A stretch of 64,000 bases of DNA from positions 1 through 64,000 of the forward strand of contig CAMWBY010000001.1 of NCBI GenBank assembly GCA_947172645.1. The letters are read 5' to 3'. This DNA comes from an uncultured Lachnospiraceae bacterium (GTDB lineage Bacteria > Bacillota > Clostridia > Lachnospirales > Lachnospiraceae). Below the pieces are notes generated by a model. It did not search any database. It saw only the letters and a list, made by a program, of their open reading frames with translations, and was not told the origin of the DNA. Shown one piece after another: positions 17,453 through 26,053 of the stretch; position 1 is the first letter of the stretch; each line of letters begins with the position of its first letter. The position numbers and the translations under genes are program-made.

Positions 17453-17487
17453 ACTATATCACAGGTTGAATGTAACATTCTGTAACA
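17453..17487 (-). promoter_or_regulatory. candidate late promoter with tandem TGTAACA sites
   Basis: On the minus strand a TATAGT hexamer (17453-17458) has no good -35 at 17 bp. Instead, TGTAACA (plus-strand reading) occurs at 17471-17477 and 17481-17487, exactly one helical turn apart, and GAATGTAACATTC forms a small palindrome. This is the layout of an activator-dependent promoter. The upstream gene encodes a sigma-region-4-like regulator that could bind it. Confidence 0.4.
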
Positions 17488-17501
17488 ACTTTAAAAAATT
17501 T

Positions 17502-17909
17502 TCAAAAATTTTCTAACGCCCTTCCATGGACCCTGTAAGCCTGTTGCCTGCTGTACCCCATTCTTTCGCAGATGTCATACCATTTCATCAGCTTTATATA
17601 CCTACATGTCAAGATATCCTTCTCGTCTTCGTTGCCCATACGTTCTATCCGGTTCATTATTTTTCTGCATTTCATAGCCCGCTTACACCTTAACTTTATA
17701 TACCTTTTTTCCTCCTGCTCCAATATCGCGGCATAACTGGATAAATCGGAAATGTTTGAGCCGTGGGGTGTCCCGTCATTGGCCACAGGCGTAATGATTC
17801 TACCCAAGCGTATCTCCTCTAACCTAAGCCGACAACGTTCTGTCTGGCGCACGGCCTTTTCGTAGCCTTTTAAATATTCTTTTTTTGCTTCAATGCTTTC
17901 CTGTTCCAT
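17502..17909 (-). CDS. phage late-gene regulator candidate (sigma-70 region 4-like, ArpU/DUF1492 type)
   Basis: 135 aa from the ATG at 17909 (GGGGGG 4 nt upstream). The N-terminal half is a charged helix (AKKEYLKGYEKAVRQTERCRLRLEEIRLGR). The C-terminal half reads KDILTCRYIKLMKWYDICERMGYSRQQAYRVHGRALENF, a helix-turn-helix like sigma region 4 and ArpU/RinA-type phage regulators that activate packaging and structural genes. Its position immediately before the terminase genes is the usual one for this function. Binding to the tandem TGTAACA sites downstream is an inference. Confidence 0.7.
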   Translation of the reverse strand: MEQESIEAKKEYLKGYEKAVRQTERCRLRLEEIRLGRIITPVANDGTPHGSNISDLSSYAAILEQEEKRYIKLRCKRAMKCRKIMNRIERMGNEDEKDILTCRYIKLMKWYDICERMGYSRQQAYRVHGRALENF

Positions 17910-17928
17910 TTTGCCCCCCTGCATGTAT

Positions 17929-18216
17929 TTACCCGATTCCGTACCGGGCTTTTAATTCTTTTAAGTGCTCCCACATTTCTTCCATAAGCTGTTCCGACAG
18001 TTCCCGGTTATAATATTTTTTAGTCAGCCTCTTCCTGGCTGCTATCCTTCTCCGCATATACGCATCGTAGATAAATACCGTATAATGCGCACCGCACTCC
18101 GGGCAGCTGAAAAACTGTTCGGTAATGTCCTTCCCGTCTGTGTCACGGTCGATGCCTTTTTCCTGGATATGTATCCTTATCTCATTGCCGCACTTATCAC
18201 ATATGCATATTTTCAT
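17929..18216 (-). CDS. small zinc-ribbon-like phage protein
   Basis: 95 aa. Two CxxC knuckles (CDKCGNE at residues 5-8, CPECGAH at about 38-41) would bind one zinc ion; the rest is a basic helical tail (YMRRRIAARKRLTKKYYNRELSEQLMEEMWEHLKEL). Similar small proteins occur before the late regulator of many Clostridia phages, with no known function. Its ATG overlaps the TGA of the 23-codon ORF upstream, implying coupled translation. Confidence 0.65.
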   Translation of the reverse strand: MKICICDKCGNEIRIHIQEKGIDRDTDGKDITEQFFSCPECGAHYTVFIYDAYMRRRIAARKRLTKKYYNRELSEQLMEEMWEHLKELKARYGIG

Positions 18217-18284
18217 TCACTTCCTGCCCTGGTTGCTTTAAGCAGCCACTTCAAGTACACTAAAATTTCCTGCTTGTCCTCCAT
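18213..18284 (-). CDS. 23-codon coupled small ORF
   Basis: Too short for the ORF track. AAGGAGG precedes an ATG at 18284, giving MEDKQEILVYLKWLLKATRA and three more residues. The TGA overlaps the ATG of the zinc-ribbon gene (ATGA arrangement). The strong ribosome site and coupling suggest it is translated. The peptide is amphipathic; no function is recognised. Confidence 0.5.
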   Translation of the reverse strand: MEDKQEILVYLKWLLKATRAGSE

Positions 18285-18362
18285 TGCTTCCTCCTTCCCT
18301 GTTTTCCCTGCCGGTTTGGTACGCGCCCTCTTTTCGTTAAAGGGCAGTTTAGCGGACTATCA

Positions 18363-18545
18363 CTAAATATTTATAAATTCCTTATCACTTCTAAAACTTT
18401 CTATACCGTCAATATGTACACAATCAATGGCAAATCCTTTGTCATTTGCTATATTCATAATTCCAAATATAAGACTTCTTATATCCTCTGTACTGTCACA
18501 TTCTGGGGTTATTTTTATGCCTATCTGCATATTTTTCATTTCCAT
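18363..18545 (-). CDS. hypothetical small phage protein
   Basis: 60 aa from the ATG at 18545, preceded by AGGTGAT at 7 nt; the track start is a GTG four codons earlier. The sequence MEMKNMQIGIKITPECDSTEDIRSLIFGIMNIANDKGF has a beta-alpha-beta feel. No family is recognised. It sits between the radical SAM gene and the small regulators, in the accessory part of the early region, whose base composition is more AT-rich than the structural genes. Confidence 0.5.
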   Translation of the reverse strand: MEMKNMQIGIKITPECDSTEDIRSLIFGIMNIANDKGFAIDCVHIDGIESFRSDKEFINI

Positions 18546-18584
18546 AAGATTTATCACCTTTCCGTAACTCCATTAAAATATCAG

Positions 18585-19490
18585 TTAAATTGCCTTGTAA
18601 TCCTCATATTTCTTTACTGTTTCAAACACTGCCCGCATATTTACCCATCTTTGTATTTTTCTGACAGTATCCGTTGACTTTGTATGCTCCTTGTCATATA
18701 TCATCACATAAGGCCAATAGCCTAAATCTCTCAATATGTATATGCGCTCTAAGTCCTGTTCTATTGTGGTATCAAAGTTTATCAGTACATATACAGTCAA
18801 TTTTCGCTTATCCCACCCCGTAATCCGCTTAAATTCTTTGAATTTCGGAATAACTTTCTCCTTGTCCCCGTACCTATCCCACGCGAAATGAATATTCTTT
18901 GTCTTAATTCGCTTTATCATTTCGGCTTTTTCTTCTGTCATAAGACGAATATCAACGCCTTGCGAAAAGTCCACCCATGCGCCACTGTTAATAAGCTGCT
19001 GTAGAATCTCTTTCCACTCCTCGCACGCTATCAGGTTCGGGTCTAGCAATACAATACTTTTCTGACCTTTCCAAAATTCTGATAAATCAGCTGTCTTATA
19101 TGACACGCATCCCTCTTTCTCTTTAACATGACAAAAATCACACCCTCTTGGGCAGCCTCGGCTCATAAATCCATAAGCAGTATCTTTTGTTAATTCTGGA
19201 TACAAACTGTAGTCAGGGTATATATGTTCGATTTCATATGGAAGTTGTCTATCGTTCTCTTTACGGTAAACTTCTTTTCCATTAACCAATTCTATGCAAT
19301 ATCCACTGCCACCCTTGTGTATCTTCTTTGCAATGACATAATCTTCATAGTCTGCCGTAAAAGAAAATACTTTTGACATATAAACCAGGTCATAATAAAA
19401 CTCATGCTTGCACATAAATATTGACGCTTTTAATGGGTCATACCATTCTACCAAATTTTCCTGGCCTTTATGCCACGCAGATATTTTCAT
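18585..19490 (-). CDS. phage radical SAM family protein
   Basis: 301 aa from the first ATG. GCPRGCDFCHV near residue 115 is the CxxxCxxC iron-sulfur motif of radical SAM enzymes, followed by glycine and acidic segments (SIVLLDPNLI, GVDIRLMTEEKAEMI, IHFAWDRYGDKE) of the partial barrel. Such proteins are found in Clostridia phages; the substrate is unknown. The reading frame continues upstream of the ATG with RIGLIDVDGHNFPNIPL, a stretch I associate with the N-terminus of this family, but the frame has no ATG, GTG or TTG there. An ATC at 19544 follows a strong ribosome site (see findings). Confidence 0.75.
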   Translation of the reverse strand: MKISAWHKGQENLVEWYDPLKASIFMCKHEFYYDLVYMSKVFSFTADYEDYVIAKKIHKGGSGYCIELVNGKEVYRKENDRQLPYEIEHIYPDYSLYPELTKDTAYGFMSRGCPRGCDFCHVKEKEGCVSYKTADLSEFWKGQKSIVLLDPNLIACEEWKEILQQLINSGAWVDFSQGVDIRLMTEEKAEMIKRIKTKNIHFAWDRYGDKEKVIPKFKEFKRITGWDKRKLTVYVLINFDTTIEQDLERIYILRDLGYWPYVMIYDKEHTKSTDTVRKIQRWVNMRAVFETVKKYEDYKAI

Positions 19491-19630
19491 GAGTGGTATA
19501 TTCGGAAAATTATGCCCATCGACATCTATAAGTCCTATTCTGATTTTTTCACCCCCCTGTCCACCCCAGAATTTTATATACTTGCTACTCTACCTGCTGC
19601 CATTTCTATTTTCTTCCGCTAAAATATCAT

Positions 19631-21046
19631 TTACGTATCCTTCTGCTGAAAATACTTATCCACCCTTGCCTTAAGGGCCTCAAGAAGCGCCGCCTGGCAA
19701 TCGCCCTTTCTCTGCAACGCCTGCATAACGTCTTCATCCACCGTGCCCGCTGCAAGCAGGTGGTGGACATACACTGTATGTTTCTGCCCCTGCCGGTGGA
19801 GTCTTGCATTCGCCTGCTGATACAGTTCCAGGTTCCAGTTCAGGCCAAACCAGACGACGTCACTACCCCCGTCTTGCAGGTTCAGCCCATATGCCACACT
19901 GGCCGGATGGGCTAAAAGGATATCTATCTGGCCGGCGTTCCAATCTGATATGTCCACGGGTGCCCTCAGCTCCCTTACGGCAAGTTTTGTCTTAGCCAAT
20001 ATCCTCTTAATCCGGGTAAGGTCATGCTGAAAATTATAAAACACAAGCATATGTTTCCCGCTAAGCTCTTCCAAAAGCTCCATGAAGCCCTCTAGCTTAT
20101 TGTCATGTATCTCTACCACTTCGCGGCTCTGGACGGCCTCATCGCCTGCCATAGCCTCTGTCGTGTGATAAACCGCCCCATTAGCAAGCTGCAGGAGTTT
20201 CCCTGAAAGGACTGCCGCGCTGCCCGCGTCCAATACCCCTCCTGGCAGCTCAAGTATCCTCTCCCGCTCCATCTCGCTATAGGCTTTCCGTGCCTTGGGG
20301 TCTAGCTGTATATACCTGACATTGTCAATCCTTTCAGGCAGGCTCAGGTAATCCTTGGCCGAAAGGCTGATACATATGTCCCGGATACGCCTCTGTATCT
20401 CCTCCTCTGCCCCCGGCCTGGGTTCGTATGAGAAAATCGTGGTCGCATTCCGTGCCGATGGAATGAAATAATTATTACGGTATTCCGTAACAGTCCTTCC
20501 AAGCCTCTTCCCTCCATCCAGGAGGTATATCTGCGCCCACAGGTCAGTCAGCCCATTGGGAGAAGGGGTCCCGGTCAGCTCCACCATGCGTCTGATATGC
20601 CCCCTGATATTTTTCAGGCTTTTAAACCGCTTGGCCTGGTGGCTTTTGAAGCTGCTTGACTCATCGATGACCACCATGTCAAACGGCCAGGCATTCCGGT
20701 AATAATCCACCAACCAGGGAACATTCTCCCGGTTGACCACGAAAACATTCCCGGGGCTGTTAAGGGCCCTGACCCTCTTGTCCTTGGGCCCAAGCACTGG
20801 CCGTATCTTAAGCAGCCCAAGGTGGTCCCATTTCCCCTGCTCCCTGGTCCAAGTGTCCTCAGCGACCTTCTTCGGCGCAATCACCAGGCACCGGCATACC
20901 TGGAACCGGTTGAAGATTAAATCGCACACTGCCGTCAGGGTAATCACCGTCTTCCCAAGGCCCATGTCCAGGAACAATGCGACTGTTTCGTCCTGGATAA
21001 TCCGCGTGATGCAGTAGCGTTGGTAATCATGCGGCACGAATCTCAT
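19631..21046 (-). CDS. phage SNF2-type DEAD/DEAH helicase
   Basis: 471 aa from ATG 21046, which overlaps the VRR-NUC stop (ATGA). The track start is inside the VRR-NUC gene. Motifs in order: Q-like PHDYQRYC, Walker A DMGLGKTVITL, Walker B VVIDESSSFKS, motif III LTGTPSPN, and motif VI QQANARLHRQGQ near residue 430. This is the compact SNF2-like helicase common in Firmicutes phage replication modules, usually next to a VRR-NUC nuclease and a VapE-type primase, as here. It likely remodels DNA during replication or recombination. Confidence 0.88.
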   Translation of the reverse strand: MRFVPHDYQRYCITRIIQDETVALFLDMGLGKTVITLTAVCDLIFNRFQVCRCLVIAPKKVAEDTWTREQGKWDHLGLLKIRPVLGPKDKRVRALNSPGNVFVVNRENVPWLVDYYRNAWPFDMVVIDESSSFKSHQAKRFKSLKNIRGHIRRMVELTGTPSPNGLTDLWAQIYLLDGGKRLGRTVTEYRNNYFIPSARNATTIFSYEPRPGAEEEIQRRIRDICISLSAKDYLSLPERIDNVRYIQLDPKARKAYSEMERERILELPGGVLDAGSAAVLSGKLLQLANGAVYHTTEAMAGDEAVQSREVVEIHDNKLEGFMELLEELSGKHMLVFYNFQHDLTRIKRILAKTKLAVRELRAPVDISDWNAGQIDILLAHPASVAYGLNLQDGGSDVVWFGLNWNLELYQQANARLHRQGQKHTVYVHHLLAAGTVDEDVMQALQRKGDCQAALLEALKARVDKYFQQKDT

Positions 21047-21402
21047 TGCCCTCCTGCCCCCTTCCCGGGAGCCTTGCTCGCCATCCCTGCAAGGCGCAGG
21101 TCTACAGAACGCATCCACGGCGCCTGCCCTGCAATCTCGTCAAGCACTTCTGCCGCGCGGCCCTCACTGTCCACCACCGCGGTATAGCACCCAAGCCCGG
21201 CTAGCTCCGCCAGTTTGAACCTTTGCAGTTTCCGCGCCCCCTGGCCTGGCCGTTTCAGCTCCACGAAGCCAATCCGGCCACCGGGAAGGACCACAAGCCT
21301 GTCAGGCACCCCTGCATTCCCAGGTGACACGAACTTATACGCCCTGCCGCCCGCTCGCATCACAAGCGCACAGAATCTTTTTTCCAACTCACTTTCCCTC
21401 AT
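21043..21402 (-). CDS. VRR-NUC domain nuclease
   Basis: 119 aa from ATG 21402, with AGGAGG 8 nt upstream. The core is SELEKRFCALVMRAGGRAYKFVSPGNAGVPDRLVVLPGGRIGFVELKRPGQG. The residues E(S/L)E, GVPDR and FVELK form the PD-(D/E)xK signature of VRR-NUC nucleases (resolvase-like, FAN1-related). The C-terminus (GMASKAPGKGAGGQ) is basic and glycine-rich. The start of the SNF2 helicase overlaps its stop, so the two are co-translated and probably act together on branched DNA. Confidence 0.88.
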   Translation of the reverse strand: MRESELEKRFCALVMRAGGRAYKFVSPGNAGVPDRLVVLPGGRIGFVELKRPGQGARKLQRFKLAELAGLGCYTAVVDSEGRAAEVLDEIAGQAPWMRSVDLRLAGMASKAPGKGAGGQ

Positions 21403-21515
21403 CTCGTTACCCTCCTGCAACATTCTGGCTTTTTTCCCTATATACCCCTATATATAAGGGTACAGGGGTACATATATCCCTTATTTCCCTTGTATTTATA
21501 TTTCATATAAAAGAA

Positions 21516-21622
21516 TGTTGACATGTTGACATATAGCAATTTATCCAGTGTTTATGCGGCTTTCAGGTGTCAACACATGAATGTTGCACCCTGTTGCATT
21601 GTTGACGGCCTGTCTGTCAACA
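21516..21622. repeat. cluster of five TGTTGAC sites (iteron-like)
   Basis: TGTTGAC occurs at 21516, 21524 and 21600, and its complement GTCAACA at 21569 and 21616, with two TGTTGCA variants between them. They fill a 240-bp noncoding gap inside the replication module. Beside them is an AT-rich stretch (21436-21512) with repeated CCCTATATA/AAGGG elements. This could be an origin or a regulator-binding region. Confidence 0.5.
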
Positions 21623-21643
21623 TTCCCGCCGCCGTGAGAATGT

Positions 21644-24076
21644 TCACGTGGTTTTTGTTGCTCTCTGAAATCCCCGCTGCCTCCCGTATTCGCCCCCGAA
21701 GCGTATCGGGCCTTTCTGCCTCTCCCAACCTGGTAGCCTCTCCAAGATGCCATTGATTTCCTTGGAATCCGATTTCCTCATCCGGTTGTACCCTGGCATC
21801 TTAAAGCACTCATTCCATATTTCCCACGCGCATATCCTGTCCCGGTAAATCAATTGGCTCTCGTCAGCCTGTTTCTGGTCAAAACCTGACTCAAGCCAGC
21901 TCTTCCTCCCGTACATGTCTCTCTCGTACCAGTCCTTAGGCACCTTCCTACCCAGGAACTCTATGATTGCCCCCTCAGAATAGGAAGCCTCCCTGTGCTC
22001 TTCCTGCGCATGTTCTGCCATTCCCTCCGCCTCGTCTGAAAGGATTAAAGGCTCCCCCAGTCGGTATAATGCAACGGCTTCTGCCCATATCTGCGCCGCC
22101 TCAGACGGCAAATCCCGCCATACATCCTTGCTGTGCCGCCCTCCTGGCAGGTCTACCGGCCAGAACCGCCTATTGCCTGTATAGTCTTTCAGGAACTCAC
22201 TTTCATTCGTAGTGCCCACGATAATGCATTGGCGTGGATACTTCTCCGTCCTCCGGCCATATGCCGCGCGGTATACGTCGTCGCATTTGCTCAGGAACTG
22301 CTTGACCGTGTTCATCTCAGACTTTGACATGCCGGTCAGTTCCCCCGCTTCTATAATCCAATACCCCTGCAGGAGCTCCGCGGCATCCTTGCCCTCAAAG
22401 GTGCACAGTGAATCAGAATACCATCCCATCCCCAGGCGCCGGAAAAAGGTGCTCTTCCCTATTCCCTGCTTCCCTGCAAGGATAAGCATCGTGTCAAACT
22501 TAATCCCCGGGCTGAATATCCTTGCCACTGCCCCCACCAGAGTCTTCCGTATGGCCTCCCTGGAATAAATGCTGTCCTCCGCCCCGAAATAGTCAATCAG
22601 GAGGGTATCCAGGCGCGGTACCCCGTCCCACACCAACGAAGCTAAAAAATCCCTTAATTTGTGTACCTTATTGTTCAATGCAAACACTGCAAATCCATCT
22701 GATATCTTTTCCTTGCCCGTAATCCGGTATATCGCCTCCATGTAGCCCCGCAGCCCTGAATCGTCATCATCCTTCCACTGCCTTACCACATAAGGGACTT
22801 TCTGTGGCTCCCATGGAAGCGCCCCTGACACCATAGGCCTCCCTGACATCTCGTCATGGTATATACGCCCCTTTAACGCCGGGTCGTTCTCCAAAATTAC
22901 CTGTACGTTCTGGATAGTACTCATCGGCTCGCCCGTCTTAGGGTTAGCTTTCAGCTTCAGAACCCATCCTGCGTCATCCTGCCCCTGCCCCGCAGGCGCG
23001 CCCCCGAAGCTATGTACTGCCGCCTCGTATCTCTCCTTGGCCATCATTTCTGCCACTGCCGGCAATTCCGCGGCAAACTCACACATTTTTTTAAACGATG
23101 GCAGGTTTGTCACCGGCGTATCCGGCTTTGCCCCGTCATCCTCATCCCCATACATATGTAACCGGGTCATGTCAAAAGAATTTACAAGCCGGCCCGAACA
23201 CGGGTCGGTCGCGTGGTGGCTGTAAAGGAATTTCCCGCCTTCGTACAGCACTGCGCCCCCTACGGTGCTCCCTTCCACGAACGTGAACCGTCCCGGGTCA
23301 GCGCACGGCTCATACACCCCTGGTATGAACTGCTCCATCGCTTCTTCTATGGAGAAATTTTTACAGAACGCACCGACGATTCCCTTTTTTTCCAACGGGT
23401 CGCCCTGTTTTCTGGCCGACCGGTCCCTAATCCGCGCGGCGCCTGGCACCTCAGGCCACTCCGCCACGTTCCTCCAGTCGCTATAGCATCCGAGCACCCC
23501 CTCCCTTGAAAGGAATGGCTTATCCTCATATGTGAACACATACTGGCTGTCGCTGCTGCAGCTTGGCCAATACATCAGCCTGACTGGTTCAAAAGTCGTC
23601 GGGTCAAATATCTGCATGCCGATGCAGCTTGCAACTTTCCTGGCTATCGGCTCATATTCATCCGCAGTGCACGGCACGTCAAGCGGCACGATGATACGCA
23701 GGCGCGGTGCAGCCCCTTCATGCTTCCTTGTGGAATACACGGCATAAGAGCACCCCAATGCAGCAACGGCGCTCAGCACTTTCTGTGTGCCTCCCGGCTC
23801 AATTGTATCGGCATCCAAAGTAATCAGATACCGCTCCCCCGCATTTTCATTCTTCCGGCGGGGTCCTTTCAGCACACCGCCAACAAAGCCTCCCACATCC
23901 TTTAATGCATCCTGCTCCGGCCTTGGAAGCGCCTTATACTGTTCAAAGCTCTCCTGGGTTCTCTGTGGGCGCGATATTTTCGTGAGGAACTCAGACCAGA
24001 GCATCTCCTGCCCATTCCAGACGGATGCTTTTCGGCTTGTCCCTACCGTAATCCTGACAATCTTATCATTCAGCAT
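21644..24076 (-). CDS. VapE-like phage primase/helicase
   Basis: 810 aa. The N-terminal 250 residues include RYLITLDADTIEPGG and PRLRIIVPLDVP, consistent with an archaeo-eukaryotic-type primase domain. The C-terminal part is the virulence-associated E ATPase: Walker A ILAGKQGIGKSTFF near residue 535, Walker B-like YWIIEAGELTGMSKSE, sensor IIVGTTNESEFLKDYTGNRRFWPVDL. Such proteins initiate replication of phages and satellites. The last 100 residues look like a winged-helix DNA-binding tail (WEIWNECFKMPGYNRMRKSDSKEINGIL). An iteron-like cluster lies immediately downstream. Confidence 0.9.
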   Translation of the reverse strand: MLNDKIVRITVGTSRKASVWNGQEMLWSEFLTKISRPQRTQESFEQYKALPRPEQDALKDVGGFVGGVLKGPRRKNENAGERYLITLDADTIEPGGTQKVLSAVAALGCSYAVYSTRKHEGAAPRLRIIVPLDVPCTADEYEPIARKVASCIGMQIFDPTTFEPVRLMYWPSCSSDSQYVFTYEDKPFLSREGVLGCYSDWRNVAEWPEVPGAARIRDRSARKQGDPLEKKGIVGAFCKNFSIEEAMEQFIPGVYEPCADPGRFTFVEGSTVGGAVLYEGGKFLYSHHATDPCSGRLVNSFDMTRLHMYGDEDDGAKPDTPVTNLPSFKKMCEFAAELPAVAEMMAKERYEAAVHSFGGAPAGQGQDDAGWVLKLKANPKTGEPMSTIQNVQVILENDPALKGRIYHDEMSGRPMVSGALPWEPQKVPYVVRQWKDDDDSGLRGYMEAIYRITGKEKISDGFAVFALNNKVHKLRDFLASLVWDGVPRLDTLLIDYFGAEDSIYSREAIRKTLVGAVARIFSPGIKFDTMLILAGKQGIGKSTFFRRLGMGWYSDSLCTFEGKDAAELLQGYWIIEAGELTGMSKSEMNTVKQFLSKCDDVYRAAYGRRTEKYPRQCIIVGTTNESEFLKDYTGNRRFWPVDLPGGRHSKDVWRDLPSEAAQIWAEAVALYRLGEPLILSDEAEGMAEHAQEEHREASYSEGAIIEFLGRKVPKDWYERDMYGRKSWLESGFDQKQADESQLIYRDRICAWEIWNECFKMPGYNRMRKSDSKEINGILERLPGWERQKGPIRFGGEYGRQRGFQRATKTT

Positions 24077-24088
24077 TGGCCGCCCCTC

Positions 24089-26053
24089 CTAATCTTTCTT
24101 ATAATAGTAAGACTCAAATCCGTCTGCATTCAGCGGAAGCCCCTCAGCCCAACCCGGGAGGGCGCACATTACCCTGATTGCCTCTTCCAGGGTTCTCCCG
24201 GAATCTTCCGGCACTTCCATGATGACCTCATCGTGGATATGGAAATCAATCACGAAGCCTGCACGGCATAACCCTGACATGGCCTCAGCAAGTAAATCCC
24301 TGGCCACAGCCTGGACAATATTCTCCGTCAGCTTGCCGCCATAGGTGGATATTGCCTCCCACTTCTTAGTCTTCTGGTTGACACCCCGAAAATGGACGGC
24401 ATCCCTGCCACGGTCATTCAGCCTTATTTCCGGCTTATAATAGTAAAGCTGCCTCCCGCTCGGGAGTGTTATCATGAGATAGTCCTCGTCCCTGCTGAAA
24501 ATAACGCCGCGGGGCATGTAACCTACAGTCCCGTACTGCACCGCCTCCACCGCATACCTTTCCACGGCGCGCCAGAATGCCACAATCCTCTGGTTGCTGC
24601 CCCGCCAACGCCTCACGATGTCCGGAAGCTCGCTTTCATCAAGCCCCATAGCCAATGCGCCCATGGATATCAATGACCCCGCCGCGCCTTGGTAGCCAAG
24701 TGCGAGCTCAGCAATCTTACCCTTTCCTCTCAATTCATATTCGGGTCTGCCTTTCCTAATCAGGTCCATATCCACACCGAACATCGCAGACGCGGAGGCC
24801 TCATAGATTTTCCCATGCGTGCGGAAAACATCGAGCCGCCATTGCTCATTCGCAAGCCACGAGAGTACCCTGGCCTCGATGGCAGAAAAGTCTGCGACAA
24901 GGAACTTATTCCCCTTCCGCGGAACAAACGCGGTACGGATGAGCTGTGAGAGAGTGTCAGGCACGTTCCCATAGATGGCCCTGAGGGCATCAGTCTGCCT
25001 TTTCTTTACAAGCTCCCTTGCAGTATCCAATGTACCGATATAATTCCGTGGCAGGTTCTGCACCTGCACAAGCCTTCCCGCCCACCTGCCGGTCCGGTTT
25101 GCGCCGTAGAACTGCAGCAGCCCCCTAATCCTGCCGTCGCTGCACATGCATGTATCCATGGCTTCATACTTCTTCACAGATGTTTTCCCAAGCTCCCTTC
25201 GTATTTTAAGCACTTCCTTAAGCAGCTTGTCGCCGGTCTTGTCTGCCAGTATCTCCGCTACAGTTTGCTTTCTCAGGTTATCCAGTTCCAATCCGGCATT
25301 ATCCTTAATCCACTGTTTGAGTTGTCCGACGCTGTTCGGGTTGTCGAGCCCAGTAATCTCCTTTGCCCTGCCGGACAGCTCATCCCGTATCTGCGCAGAT
25401 ATATCCAGGGCGCCTCTGACCAATTCCTGGTCCACCGCTACGCCATTCAGGTTTATATACTGGTCAAGCACCCAATTAAAATGCTCTTTTGCCGGAAGCG
25501 GATGCCTCTCCAGTATCTTATGTATTTCCATTTCCGTTTCGACGTCACGGATGCAGTAGGACTTAAATAATTCCCATTTTTGCTTATCGTGGTAATACAT
25601 GTTCCGTGTTCGTCCATAGTTACTCCTTGTTGGCGTACAGGGCACACAGAAATACCTGATTAACTGTTTTCCCACTGCCATTTTCTGTTTGCTTTCCGGA
25701 ATCCCTAAGGCCTTGCCAAGTTGGCCCAATTGCCCGGGCAGCCCGCAATAATATGCATGCACCATCGTACAGTGCCACTGCTCCACCTGTATAACAAAAT
25801 TTTTTCTTAGACAATTTATTTCAAAAGCCGCATTGTGGGCTACTCTTTTCACATTTGGGTTGTTTAAGTCCGCCACAACCTGCGCCGGAACCTGTTCTCC
25901 TGCCGCCAGGTCTATAATCCGGACAGGCTCATAATCGTAAGAATATGCAAAAAGCATAATTCCAAATGCCGGGGACTGCACGTATTTGTACAGCCCGGCT
26001 TTCGTTATATCTATATCTGAATAAGTCTCAAGGTCTATATGCAGGGTTCTCAT
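24089..26053 (-). CDS. phage family A DNA polymerase
   Basis: 654 aa from ATG 26053, which overlaps the stop of the DUF2815 gene (ATGA); the track start lies inside that gene. Exonuclease motif I is HIDLETYSD at the N-terminus. Polymerase motif A is FLVADFSAIEARVLSWLA, motif B is in RGKGKIAELALGYQGAAGSL, and motif C is FHIHDEVIMEVP. The 5'-3' exonuclease domain of host Pol I is absent, as in phage enzymes. It is the replicative polymerase of the phage, followed closely (12 nt) by the primase/helicase gene. Confidence 0.93.
   Translation of the reverse strand: MRTLHIDLETYSDIDITKAGLYKYVQSPAFGIMLFAYSYDYEPVRIIDLAAGEQVPAQVVADLNNPNVKRVAHNAAFEINCLRKNFVIQVEQWHCTMVHAYYCGLPGQLGQLGKALGIPESKQKMAVGKQLIRYFCVPCTPTRSNYGRTRNMYYHDKQKWELFKSYCIRDVETEMEIHKILERHPLPAKEHFNWVLDQYINLNGVAVDQELVRGALDISAQIRDELSGRAKEITGLDNPNSVGQLKQWIKDNAGLELDNLRKQTVAEILADKTGDKLLKEVLKIRRELGKTSVKKYEAMDTCMCSDGRIRGLLQFYGANRTGRWAGRLVQVQNLPRNYIGTLDTARELVKKRQTDALRAIYGNVPDTLSQLIRTAFVPRKGNKFLVADFSAIEARVLSWLANEQWRLDVFRTHGKIYEASASAMFGVDMDLIRKGRPEYELRGKGKIAELALGYQGAAGSLISMGALAMGLDESELPDIVRRWRGSNQRIVAFWRAVERYAVEAVQYGTVGYMPRGVIFSRDEDYLMITLPSGRQLYYYKPEIRLNDRGRDAVHFRGVNQKTKKWEAISTYGGKLTENIVQAVARDLLAEAMSGLCRAGFVIDFHIHDEVIMEVPEDSGRTLEEAIRVMCALPGWAEGLPLNADGFESYYYKKD

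Noticed and set aside
21541-21753. 70-aa minus-strand ORF in the iteron region
   Set aside because: It overlaps the end of the VapE-like gene in another frame and is made of the TGTTGAC repeats; no ribosome site.
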